This document shows positions 7,470 to 13,266 of a DNA stretch of 21,171 bases, piece after piece. The first letter of the stretch is position 1, and the number at the start of each line of letters is the position of its first letter. Source of the stretch: a virus; IMG/VR virus record IMGVR_UViG_3300036770_005957, positions 1-21,171 of that record; one strand, written 5' to 3'. The notes beneath the pieces are model-generated. The model made no database searches, was not told where the DNA came from, and worked only from the letters and a program-made list of their open reading frames with translations. A program made the position numbers and the translations under genes.

Positions 7470-8004
7470 AACCTCTAAGTGTAGCCTTTAGCATCCACGC
7501 TCCTTTAAACAGATTGCCGCAGATCTCAGCTGAAAAGTTTTCAACGTCCGGAGCGCCAGTCTCACGAGCTACTTCTGTCAGATTTTTGGCCAACATAGCG
7601 CCTGCTTCAAGGTTTTTAGTGTAGAGAATCAAACCTTCGCGGGCGTCATAGGTTTTTACGGAGGGGAATTTTTTGTAAGCGTCAAAAAGGCCGCATTGGC
7701 AGGCTGGCATCAGATAGTCCATGCTTCGGACTAACTCAGCGATGGTGTCAAAATCGGTTACATGTTGAGCATATTGCTCACCTAAGAAGTCGTGAACAGC
7801 TAAAAAGTTAGAGCACTCAACATTCAGATGCAGAAGATGAGCTTGGATATTTAGCTGGTATAAATATGAGGCAAAGGAGACCATCTGATAAGCAAGGTTA
7901 TCAGGCGTGGCCTCCTTTGTGATAATCACCTCCTCTTTAACGACTTCTTGTGTCGGCGCTTCAGTCGCGCTTTGGAAGATATCGGCCAAAGAGGAGGTGT
8001 TCAT
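7462..8004 (-). CDS. Dps/ferritin-like protein
   Basis: This 180-residue protein has a roughly 38-residue acidic tail and then a four-helix-type domain. Residues 59-90 follow the Dps pattern closely: HLNV (59-62), NFLAVHDF (66-73), then FDTIAE (85-90). Aligned by spacing to E. coli Dps (His51, His63, Asp67, Asp78, Glu82), His59, His71, Asp86 and Glu90 are kept, while the Asp67 position is Gly75 with Glu76 next to it. The C-terminal helix GNLFKGAWMLKATL also fits. Dps proteins store iron, detoxify peroxide and often bind DNA; whether this one oxidises iron is open. It is encoded 9 bases after the HTH gene on the same strand, against the virion genes. I made the family call by motif alone. Confidence 0.8.
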   Translation of the reverse strand: MNTSSLADIFQSATEAPTQEVVKEEVIITKEATPDNLAYQMVSFASYLYQLNIQAHLLHLNVECSNFLAVHDFLGEQYAQHVTDFDTIAELVRSMDYLMPACQCGLFDAYKKFPSVKTYDAREGLILYTKNLEAGAMLAKNLTEVARETGAPDVENFSAEICGNLFKGAWMLKATLRGSM

Positions 8005-8013
8005 TGTTAAGGG

Positions 8014-8265
8014 TCAGACAGCGCAAGCAGCGCTTTCTTCTACTTTAACCTCTTCCGAGCCAGAACTAAGGTAAGCCTCAAGAGCGTCCTTATTGATGCG
8101 GTAGAGAGACTTCACACCGTTGGGCTGCAGATTGACGAAGATGCCCTTCGGCCAGCCACCGGGCTGGTTGGACTCGGTCAGCATGATGCGCTTGCGTACA
8201 AAGCCTGCGGAGCAGTTCAGAAGCTCAGCGGTCTGAGCGATGGTCAGGAGCCGTGCGGAATCCAT
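8014..8265 (-). CDS. Excisionase/MerR-like helix-turn-helix protein
   Basis: This 83-residue protein opens LLTIAQTAELLNCSAGFVRKRI (residues 6-27), a typical helix-turn-helix of the excisionase or MerR-like winged type. After it come GGWPKGIFVNLQPNGVKSLYRI (36-57), which would be the wing, and KDALEAYL, the usual closing helix seen in such proteins. The acidic tail ends AACAV. It is probably a small DNA-binding regulator and is the first gene of a two-gene minus-strand unit with the Dps-like protein. No integrase is present here, so an excision role is not supported. Confidence 0.85.
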   Translation of the reverse strand: MDSARLLTIAQTAELLNCSAGFVRKRIMLTESNQPGGWPKGIFVNLQPNGVKSLYRINKDALEAYLSSGSEEVKVEESAACAV

Positions 8266-8317
8266 TTAATTTGACGTTGTTGATGACGACAACGAAAGGA
8301 GGTTAGCAGGAATCTTC

Positions 8318-8389
8318 ATGAAGAAAGTCTGTGATCTCGGGTTTTATATTGATTTAACTTTTGACACGGTAGACTGTAGAGACGCGTGA
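8318..8389 (+). CDS. Possible 23-residue ORF in a divergent intergenic region
   Basis: ATG at 8318 opens a 23-codon frame (MKKVCDLGFYIDLTFDTVDC...) that ends with TGA at 8387-8389, ten bases before the next gene. AAAGGAGGT at 8295-8303 and AGGA at 8308-8311 precede it, the strongest Shine-Dalgarno-like sequence nearby. The peptide has two Cys and matches nothing I know. It could equally be a leader peptide or chance, so confidence is low. The surrounding 8266-8399 region must also hold promoters for both directions. Confidence 0.25.
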   Translation: MKKVCDLGFYIDLTFDTVDCRDA

Positions 8390-8399
8390 GACGCAAGCC

Positions 8400-8648
8400 G
8401 TGGCCATCCGAATCGCAGGCGAAAAATTTTCTGGGTACAACCAGCCTCGACGTGATTCAGATGGCGGCAAGAAGTTCGTTGTCGCCGCGAAGGAAGGTGA
8501 TCAGGTGCGCTTGGTACGTTTCGGCGATCCTAATATGACTATCAAGAAGCATATTCCAGAGCGGAGAGAAAACTTCAGAGCACGTCATAACTGCGATAAC
8601 CCAGGAAGTAAACTCAAGGCACGTTACTGGGCTTGCAAAAGCTGGTAG
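8400..8648 (+). CDS. Small conserved phage protein with RFGDPNM...RARHNCDNPG motif, GTG start
   Basis: This 82-residue basic protein starts at GTG and reads MAIRIAGEKFSGYNQPRR. Its core is KKFVVAAKEGDQVRLVRFGDPNM, followed by ERRENFRARHNCDNPG and KLKARYWACKSW. The pattern of a beta core plus a FGDPNM and RARHNC segment ending in CKSW or CKNW is one I have seen in phage and large DNA virus proteins of unknown function (a DUF5754-like resemblance, from memory). Two Cys and one His could bind metal. It opens the plus-strand run 8400-11155. No good ribosome binding site precedes the GTG, but the N-terminal sequence makes this start convincing. Confidence 0.78.
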   Translation: MAIRIAGEKFSGYNQPRRDSDGGKKFVVAAKEGDQVRLVRFGDPNMTIKKHIPERRENFRARHNCDNPGSKLKARYWACKSW

Positions 8649-8680
8649 GTTCTATGGAATTAGTGAGTTGACTTAGACTT

Positions 8681-8932
8681 TTGTCAGACGCACAAGGAGC
8701 AGTGAAAGACGAGCACGGACACATCCGAGTGGGTCTAACACTTGAAGACGATTTCACGCTACAGCGCCTTAAGAACGCCGCCCATGCTCTGAAAGGGGAG
8801 GCTCATGATCAGTATTTGTGGAAAACAATCTTTCGTTTTGTGTGTCGAGAACGTGCTTATAAGTCGGTTATGGAGGAGATCGGCGTGGCTATTGACACTA
8901 ATATAGATATATTCGAAGACTCTGAAGACTAA
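8681..8932 (+). CDS. Small unknown acidic protein, uncertain start
   Basis: This frame encodes up to 83 residues from a TTG start at 8681. A GTG at 8702 in the same frame would give 76 residues and follows AAGGAG only two bases away, which is too close for a normal ribosome site, so the start is unresolved. The sequence has two likely helices (FTLQRLKNAAHALKGEAHDQ and LWKTIFRFVCRERAYKSVMEEIG) and an acidic end DIFEDSED. No known motif is seen. It lies between the conserved small protein and the transglycosylase in the same orientation, with 32 and 36 bases of spacing. Confidence 0.6.
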   Translation: MSDAQGAVKDEHGHIRVGLTLEDDFTLQRLKNAAHALKGEAHDQYLWKTIFRFVCRERAYKSVMEEIGVAIDTNIDIFEDSED

Positions 8933-8968
8933 TACCTTTCAGGGTCGCTAACTTTCAAAGTTTGGGCG

Positions 8969-9727
8969 ATGAGTTACACGACAGAGCAACTAAAAGAGAT
9001 CGCTCGTCAAAAAGCTAGGGACTTCGGTGTCAACGAAGATATATTTTTACGTCTTATCCAGAAGGAATCGACCTGGAACCCACAGGCTACAAGTAAGGCA
9101 GGGGCGCAGGGTCTTGGGCAGTTGATGCCTGGTACTGCTAGAGAGGTCGGTGTTTCCAATCCGTATGATCCAGTTCAAAGCTTAACGGGTAGTGCTCGTT
9201 ACCTTGCCAACCAGTTAAAACGGTTTGGTAGTTACGATAAAGCACTTGCAGCGTACAACGCTGGACCTGGTAACGTTGAGCGGTACGGAGGCATTCCACC
9301 GTTCTCTGAGACGCAAAACTACGTTAAGACCATCCTGGGTTCCCAGAAATCACGTCAGGTTACAACGAAGCCGCCACAAGCAGTAGAAACGCGAGAAGCC
9401 GCTACCAGCGATAAGGGGAGTAAGTTACTAAATACTTTTATTGATCTATTGTCTGTAACTGGTGGCCGATTTTTAGGGCCGCAGTCTTCTGTGCCTCAGG
9501 TGGATATTCCCAGCTATGAGAACGACACGTACACGCCTCAAGATCAAGAGTTAGATATTGTCCTGAATGCTGTTTCAGATCAAAAGAAACAGGAAGCTTA
9601 TGAAGATCTTCTTAGGCAAGAGAGTCTTCGAGAATTGGAAACCAACGCTGCAGCTGCGGAACGAGCTCGGTCGCAGTTGTTAGCGCAAGCTCTCAGCTCG
9701 TTCTCTACACCTTCAGCAACTATTTAG
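8969..9727 (+). CDS. Lytic transglycosylase (SLT/goose-type fold)
   Basis: This 252-residue protein has an SLT domain in its first half. [20 protein letters not shown] holds the catalytic Glu33 in the ES motif, [10 protein letters not shown] is at 48-57, [17 protein letters not shown] at 92-108, and ETQNYV at 114-119, all in family order and spacing. Such enzymes cleave the MurNAc-GlcNAc bond of peptidoglycan and form an anhydro end. There is no signal peptide, so the enzyme is probably part of the virion and acts on the wall during genome entry, or reaches the wall through a holin. Residues 130-252 are polar and helical with a Glu/Gln-rich coiled region and no recognised domain. Confidence 0.92.
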   Translation: MSYTTEQLKEIARQKARDFGVNEDIFLRLIQKESTWNPQATSKAGAQGLGQLMPGTAREVGVSNPYDPVQSLTGSARYLANQLKRFGSYDKALAAYNAGPGNVERYGGIPPFSETQNYVKTILGSQKSRQVTTKPPQAVETREAATSDKGSKLLNTFIDLLSVTGGRFLGPQSSVPQVDIPSYENDTYTPQDQELDIVLNAVSDQKKQEAYEDLLRQESLRELETNAAAAERARSQLLAQALSSFSTPSATI

Positions 9728-9760
9728 ACGTATAATCATCTAGGAGCTTTACTTAAGTCG

Positions 9761-10036
9761 ATGAGTTTCGCCGTAGGAGTAGACGTACCCGTCAGTCAAA
9801 TGCCTGCAGGTATGGCCTTTGACGGAGCAAGCGGCGGAGGCATCGGCCAAAGCATCCTAGGTGGTATCGGCAAGGGTATCCTGAGTGGCTTGGATTCTGC
9901 CGTGGGCGGCGGATCTCAGGGGTCTGAGGGTTACGGTAGTCGTACTCCTTACACAGACCGCACACGCGACATGCTTAGCTACCTTATAAAGGAGGCTATT
10001 GCTTCGTTTGAACCCGCAAAAGCAACTATTTCCTGA
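9761..10036 (+). CDS. Small Gly-rich probable virion protein
   Basis: This 91-residue protein is Gly/Ser-rich with a Gly/Ile/Leu stretch (GGGIGQSILGGIGKGILSGLDSAVGGG, about residues 25-51) that could form a membrane-active or assembly helix. It ends with a charged helix (RTRDMLSYLIKEAIASFEPAK). AGGAG at 9742-9746 precedes the ATG, but 14 bases away. The Gly/Ala-helix design recalls the 2350-4164 and 4205-4738 products. No family is recognised; its place after the transglycosylase suggests an internal or tail-associated role. TATAAT at 9731-9736 in the gap has no matching -35 element. Confidence 0.65.
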   Translation: MSFAVGVDVPVSQMPAGMAFDGASGGGIGQSILGGIGKGILSGLDSAVGGGSQGSEGYGSRTPYTDRTRDMLSYLIKEAIASFEPAKATIS

Positions 10037-10058
10037 GTTTCGTTAGAGGTTTTTTACA

Positions 10059-10787
10059 ATGCCTGCCACCGCTGCTGACTTTCCCAATACGAGCTATGAA
10101 AACGTTTCTGAGCCTATCTCCTCTGCAGCCGGCCCAGGAAAAATTGGATTTGCGGGAACTCCTATTGAATCTTTAAATATTGGCAACCTAGAAAACCTGA
10201 ATCGATTAGCAGGTAATCTTGGTGTGCTTTTCGGTCAAGGCAGCTCGGCTTTTGATATTGAAGATTCGATAAAAGATTTAAAAAATATGTACAAACAAAC
10301 TAGAAAGGCGATAAATAATCGGATGGCGCGGATATACCCTGAATTGACTGGAATGACGGGAGAAGAGGCGCTTAACAAGTACTACGACGCATTTGCTAAT
10401 ACTATCTCTGATGTATCTGCTAGGGGCCGTGCTGATCTGGGTGTTTCCCCAGATATTTCATCTGAATACAATCGTTTAAATACGCGTGTACAAGATATTC
10501 AAAATCAGTATTCGCTATCTGGACGTTTAGGAGGTTATGAAAACCTCGCGTTAAACCCACCCGTGGTAGCTATGGATGTCGCGTCCATACGTAATACGGC
10601 AGATTGGGTTGACCCAACGACTAATCAAATAAAAGGTAAATATAAGGCCATGTATGACTACCGAGATCCTCAAACTCAACAGTTTATTTATGGTTCTCGT
10701 AACACTGCAGATGCCATTGGTAAGTACTATAACACAAGTGGTGATGTAGCTGGCCTTATGAGTTACAGCAACGTTGGTTTGTCCTGA
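10059..10787 (+). CDS. Unknown helical protein, probable virion component
   Basis: This 242-residue protein has AGAGG at 10045-10049 ahead of its ATG, a good ribosome site. The N-terminal 60 residues are Gly/Ser/Pro-rich. Residues 65-150 look like a helical bundle (DLKNMYKQTRKAINNRMARI, EALNKYYDAFANTISDVSARG, EYNRLNTRVQDIQNQYSLSG). The rest is Tyr/Asn/Thr-rich and more extended. No membrane segment or known motif is seen. Its stop TGA and the next start ATG share an A (TGATG at 10785-10789), so translation is probably coupled. A virion role is inferred from the neighbours only. Confidence 0.75.
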   Translation: MPATAADFPNTSYENVSEPISSAAGPGKIGFAGTPIESLNIGNLENLNRLAGNLGVLFGQGSSAFDIEDSIKDLKNMYKQTRKAINNRMARIYPELTGMTGEEALNKYYDAFANTISDVSARGRADLGVSPDISSEYNRLNTRVQDIQNQYSLSGRLGGYENLALNPPVVAMDVASIRNTADWVDPTTNQIKGKYKAMYDYRDPQTQQFIYGSRNTADAIGKYYNTSGDVAGLMSYSNVGLS

Positions 10788-11155
10788 TGTCTCAGCTTCC
10801 ACGCTCGCCTTTAGAGCGGCGAGCTGAATCGTTTATTAATCGAAGAGGTAATCGACCGGGACGGGAACCGCATTCGTTTCGTTTAGCCGGTGATATTTTT
10901 AATACTGGCGCTCGTGACAAAGTACGGAGCGTAGAACGTGAGTCTCGCCAACGCTTACAAGCCGAGCGTGTAGTCGGCGTGGGCTTTGGCGAGAAAGACA
11001 ACTACGGTCCAGATAACAGTTGGGACACGCAAGACGCACTCAAGTATACACCCGACCCAGCGTACTATAAAGGTCACAAAAGTTATGCACCGCTTGCAGG
11101 TACTCCTCGCGAGGTGGCAGATAGTAAACGAAACCAAACACCTTCGTATCAATAG
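10787..11155 (+). CDS. Small basic unknown protein with a long convergent overlap
   Basis: This 122-residue Arg-rich protein starts inside the stop codon of the gene before it (TGATG). It is polar and probably partly disordered: RSPLERRAESFINRRGNRPG near the start, and YTPDPAYYKGHKSYAPLAG near the end. The last 116 bases (11040-11155) overlap the 3' end of the convergent Dam-like gene. The tight coupling upstream supports it as real. The overlap means one of the two C-termini may differ from what is written. Function unknown. Confidence 0.65.
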   Translation: MSQLPRSPLERRAESFINRRGNRPGREPHSFRLAGDIFNTGARDKVRSVERESRQRLQAERVVGVGFGEKDNYGPDNSWDTQDALKYTPDPAYYKGHKSYAPLAGTPREVADSKRNQTPSYQ

Positions 11156-11630
11156 GCTTTAAATCTTTCTCACGAAGTAAGTGAGGCTTTTCACTCAGGA
11201 CGCAGAGGGGAAAATCAAAACCTATCTTTTGTGTAACTAGCAGAGCAACTTCAGTCGAAGTTAAAAATATTACGGCTTGCTCGAACTCATTTCTAAGCCA
11301 TTTGTTGTAAGCAAGTTCAAGCCACACGCGCTGTGCAGACTTTTTAAACCTTAGATTCTTTCGAAACAGCCTCGTATCTTTAGGCTGTTCGTCGCCGTTC
11401 AAGATACTTCTTGGAGGAAATAAATAAACATTTTTTGACCTCCATTCTTGATTCAGTCCGTTATTGTGCCAGGAAATATACTTTTGTGCCTGAACAACTA
11501 AGTTTGCCTGTTCGCTGGAAGCTGGATCTAGTTCGATCTCACCTCCAAAGAGAGACGCCGTGGTAGCTATTAACTCTGGAGGCGATACGAAGTCTTCGTC
11601 AGAGAATGAGACTGTTTGATAATTCATCAA
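11040..11630 (-). CDS. Dam-like DNA N6-adenine methyltransferase family protein with degenerate catalytic motif
   Basis: This 196-residue protein shows the pattern of phage Dam-family proteins: FVSPPELI at 14-21, EIELDPASSEQAN at 31-43, HNNGLNQEW at 55-63, then VYLFPPRS at 68-75. In active members the last piece is usually (N/D)PP(Y/F), which contacts the target adenine; here it is FPPRS. The position 35-38 DPAS, expected in this family, is kept. The later part (FEQAVIFLTSTEVALL, and FGFVYYLPPR near the end) fits the same fold. It may be an inactive or altered enzyme, perhaps DNA-binding only. It starts 32 bases inside the upstream gene and ends 116 bases inside the convergent virion gene. 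Confidence 0.75.
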   Translation of the reverse strand: MMNYQTVSFSDEDFVSPPELIATTASLFGGEIELDPASSEQANLVVQAQKYISWHNNGLNQEWRSKNVYLFPPRSILNGDEQPKDTRLFRKNLRFKKSAQRVWLELAYNKWLRNEFEQAVIFLTSTEVALLVTQKIGFDFPLCVLSEKPHLLREKDLKPIDTKVFGFVYYLPPREEYLQAVHNFCDLYSTLGRVYT

Positions 11631-12018
11631 TTTTTTTGTTGGCTTCCACAGGATCTACAAGATGTACACAGATCTCGTTCAACTGAACCATCGCAATAAG
11701 CGCAAGATCTGAATCGGATTCTTTCTCAACGACTCGAATGATTTTGCTGAACAGAGCTTCAGCTTTTTCATCCATGCCTTCTTGAGCTACGGCTAAATCG
11801 TTTTCAAGATCGGTTTTTGTTAAGTACTTTGAAGTCTCAGGATTTTCCGGATTGAATACCAGAATCCCTTCGCCGAGAGCCGCTCGGTTCTCAAAGTAGA
11901 GTCGAGTCATATCCGACAAAATAGTTCGGACTACACCAGCGCTGATCATGCGCTCGGTTTCATTGCCACCAAAGAGGTTTTTAACGAGTGCAGCAGCGCC
12001 GCGAGAAAGGTCAGACAT
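11599..12018 (-). CDS. Unknown 139-residue protein, cyanophage-type
   Basis: The frame extends further upstream, but I choose the ATG at 12018 because it overlaps the stop of the preceding gene in an 8-base ATGTCTGA arrangement, and because the upstream extension is only an out-of-frame copy of that gene. The protein starts MSDLSRGAAALVKNLFGGNE and continues VVRTILSDMTRLYFENRAAL, an alpha/beta pattern, then a helical acidic part with EALFSKIIRVVEKESDSDLALIAMVQLNEI and HLVDPVEANKKIDEL. I recall similar proteins in cyanophages without a known function. It sits between an HTH protein and the Dam-like protein in one minus-strand unit. Confidence 0.75.
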   Translation of the reverse strand: MSDLSRGAAALVKNLFGGNETERMISAGVVRTILSDMTRLYFENRAALGEGILVFNPENPETSKYLTKTDLENDLAVAQEGMDEKAEALFSKIIRVVEKESDSDLALIAMVQLNEICVHLVDPVEANKKIDELSNSLIL

Positions 12019-12331
12019 AAGTGAAATTGCTCCAGGCGGCTTGCATGATCGCGTGGAGATCATACAAAAACTTAGATGAGTTTCGTTCAGTTGGATCAAC
12101 TTTGCAATAGTGTTTACCCTCCACTAACCCAGATTCACCACCTGATGCAATTCCTTGGTGAATCAGTTTGTCAACTGTTACTGCAGGTACGTTTAGCCTT
12201 TGGCTGATTACCTTTTTAGAAACAAAGGCACTTGTTATCTTGCCTTCCTTTTGAGCAACTAGAAGTTGAAGTGAGGTTTCGATGCTGTTGAGAGCGTCTC
12301 GAATTTCTTTGATTTCGCGTGTGATTTCCAT
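12011..12331 (-). CDS. Small helix-turn-helix protein with N-terminal coiled coil
   Basis: This 106-residue protein has an amphipathic N-terminal helix (ITREIKEIRDALNSIETSLQLL, its heptads suggesting dimer formation). A helix-turn-helix follows at about 38-58 (SKKVISQRLNVPAVTVDKLI) and a short C-terminal part with HYCKVDP and FLYDLHAIMQAAW. It is probably a DNA-binding regulator. The 130 bases directly upstream hold perfect palindromes (12341-12354, 12360-12371) that could be its operator. It is followed by an overlapping gene (8 bases). The ATG at 12331 has no clear free ribosome site because GGGGAG lies inside the hairpin. Confidence 0.75.
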   Translation of the reverse strand: MEITREIKEIRDALNSIETSLQLLVAQKEGKITSAFVSKKVISQRLNVPAVTVDKLIHQGIASGGESGLVEGKHYCKVDPTERNSSKFLYDLHAIMQAAWSNFTYV

Positions 12332-12461
12332 GGATTAAGGGAGGGGCTCCCCTCGACCACCTGGCGCCAGGCAGTCAGGGCGATTTGCAGCTGGTCCGAA
12401 AAGGCTAAAAGGATTACAGCACCCCTCACGCCAACACGGCCTTTGTTACGTGTCGACTTGT
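12332..12461 (-). promoter_or_regulatory. GC-rich structured leader or operator region
   Basis: This gap between two minus-strand genes contains a perfect hairpin, GAGGG/CCCTC with loop GCTC (12341-12354), and a perfect 12-base palindrome CCTGGCGCCAGG (12360-12371). GACCA (12355-12359) and TGGTC (12392-12396) can enclose the palindrome in a longer stem, and GCC-AACAC-GGC lies further upstream. Bases 12341-12400 have 41 G/C of 60. On the minus strand the first hairpin covers the only purine-rich sequence before the start of the HTH gene, so it could control translation. No T-run follows, so it is not a usual terminator. Confidence 0.5.
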
Positions 12462-12914
12462 TTAGTTTAGGAGTGCTTTTGCTTTTGTCTCGAAGTCGGA
12501 AGGATCCTCAATCAGAAGCTCGATCAGCTTATCAAGTTTTCCAGGGCTGTCAAGCGCACTGCGTTCGTTTTTAATTAACCAGTATGTGTAGGCATTTAAA
12601 AGGTAGTAGTGCGTCTGCTTTGCCTTTAAAGCGCCGACTTTCCACTTCTCGTAGTCAAACGCGCTGCTGTGGCGCGAGCTACCAGTTTTTAACTCCAACT
12701 CACGGATTTCAATTTGAAGTTCGATATCTCGAATGGTGTATTCGAGCGAACTGATCTTGGCCTCGCAGTCGCGAATGTCTTTAGGCGGCTGATTATCGGT
12801 GTATATCCAGGTAGGTAAGTTGTCGATCTTAAATTCTTCATCCCATAGGCTGGGGCGACGAAGCTCATTCGTAGAGCTCCCCGAGTATGCGGTCGATGTG
12901 TACGTTGTAATCAC
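12462..12914 (-). CDS. Unknown coiled-coil protein, GTG start
   Basis: This 150-residue protein starts at GTG (12914) and overlaps the 3' end of the winged-helix gene by 50 bases. The N-terminus is Ser/Thr-rich, followed by PTWIYTDNQPPKD. A long coiled-coil-like helix follows at about 50-80 (AKISSLEYTIRDIELQIEIRELELK), then a second helical part (WKVGALKAKQTHYYLLNAYTYWLI) and an acidic end. No known motif is present. The gap of 130 bases after it holds the structured leader. It may be an accessory or early protein of the minus-strand unit. Start choice is uncertain because of the overlap. Confidence 0.65.
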   Translation of the reverse strand: MITTYTSTAYSGSSTNELRRPSLWDEEFKIDNLPTWIYTDNQPPKDIRDCEAKISSLEYTIRDIELQIEIRELELKTGSSRHSSAFDYEKWKVGALKAKQTHYYLLNAYTYWLIKNERSALDSPGKLDKLIELLIEDPSDFETKAKALLN

Positions 12915-13266
12915 CGTTTAAACAGTAGAGAGTGTGGTGTTCAAATGCGATCCTGACGACAAGATCGAGTTGAGTGAGCCGTTTTAAATGATTTCTAACC
13001 GAGCTCGTTGATTGGCCGACTTCTTCGGCAATCTCGGAAAGACTAGCAGGTTGGATAGCCTTTAAGTCAAGGATTAAACCACTGTGGCGAGTAATCGCTT
13101 GGATCCGGCCCTGATGCCTTGGATTGTAGAAAGAGATAACTTGATTTCGAATTTCTGGAGAATAACTCGCTGGGTAATCTTGGCAGAGATTCCAAGCTCT
13201 TGCAGGTGAAGGATCGTTCGCTCGATCTGAGGGGAAGCCTTCTGGTTGGGTGTCGACGTGATACAC
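12865..13266 (-). CDS. Winged-helix (ArsR/MarR-like) DNA-binding protein, start uncertain
   Basis: The last 80 residues of this 133-residue frame form a clear winged helix: SLSEIAEEVGQSTSSVRNHLKRL (76-98) is the helix-turn-helix, and DLVVRIAFEHHTLYCLNGDY (101-120) the wing. Before residue 55 the sequence is Pro/Arg-rich and looks like a shadow of the overlapping HNH gene, whose stop is at 13074. Apart from the ATG at 13266 I find no ATG, GTG or TTG in frame that would leave the domain whole. Either the gene truly starts there with a 193-base overlap, or it uses an unusual start or a frameshift from the upstream gene. Confidence 0.6.
   Translation of the reverse strand: MYHVDTQPEGFPSDRANDPSPARAWNLCQDYPASYSPEIRNQVISFYNPRHQGRIQAITRHSGLILDLKAIQPASLSEIAEEVGQSTSSVRNHLKRLTQLDLVVRIAFEHHTLYCLNGDYNVHIDRILGELYE

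Noticed and set aside
7859-7866. Perfect TATAAATA on the plus strand inside the Dps-like gene
   Set aside because: It lies within a coding region of the opposite strand, where it is explained by Tyr-Leu-Tyr codons, and is over 500 bases from the next plus-strand gene.
8361-8389. TTGACA as a -35 element before the 8400 gene
   Set aside because: At 16-18 bases downstream there is no AT-rich -10 (GCGTGA), so it does not make a sigma70 promoter.
9731-9736. TATAAT as a -10 element before the 9761 gene
   Set aside because: The expected -35 position reads CACCTT, and the site is in a short gap within a same-strand run.
11599-12099. Longer reading of the 139-residue gene from 12099
   Set aside because: The extra 27 residues lie wholly inside the upstream HTH gene in another frame; the ATG at 12018 overlaps that gene's stop in the common ATG...TGA way.
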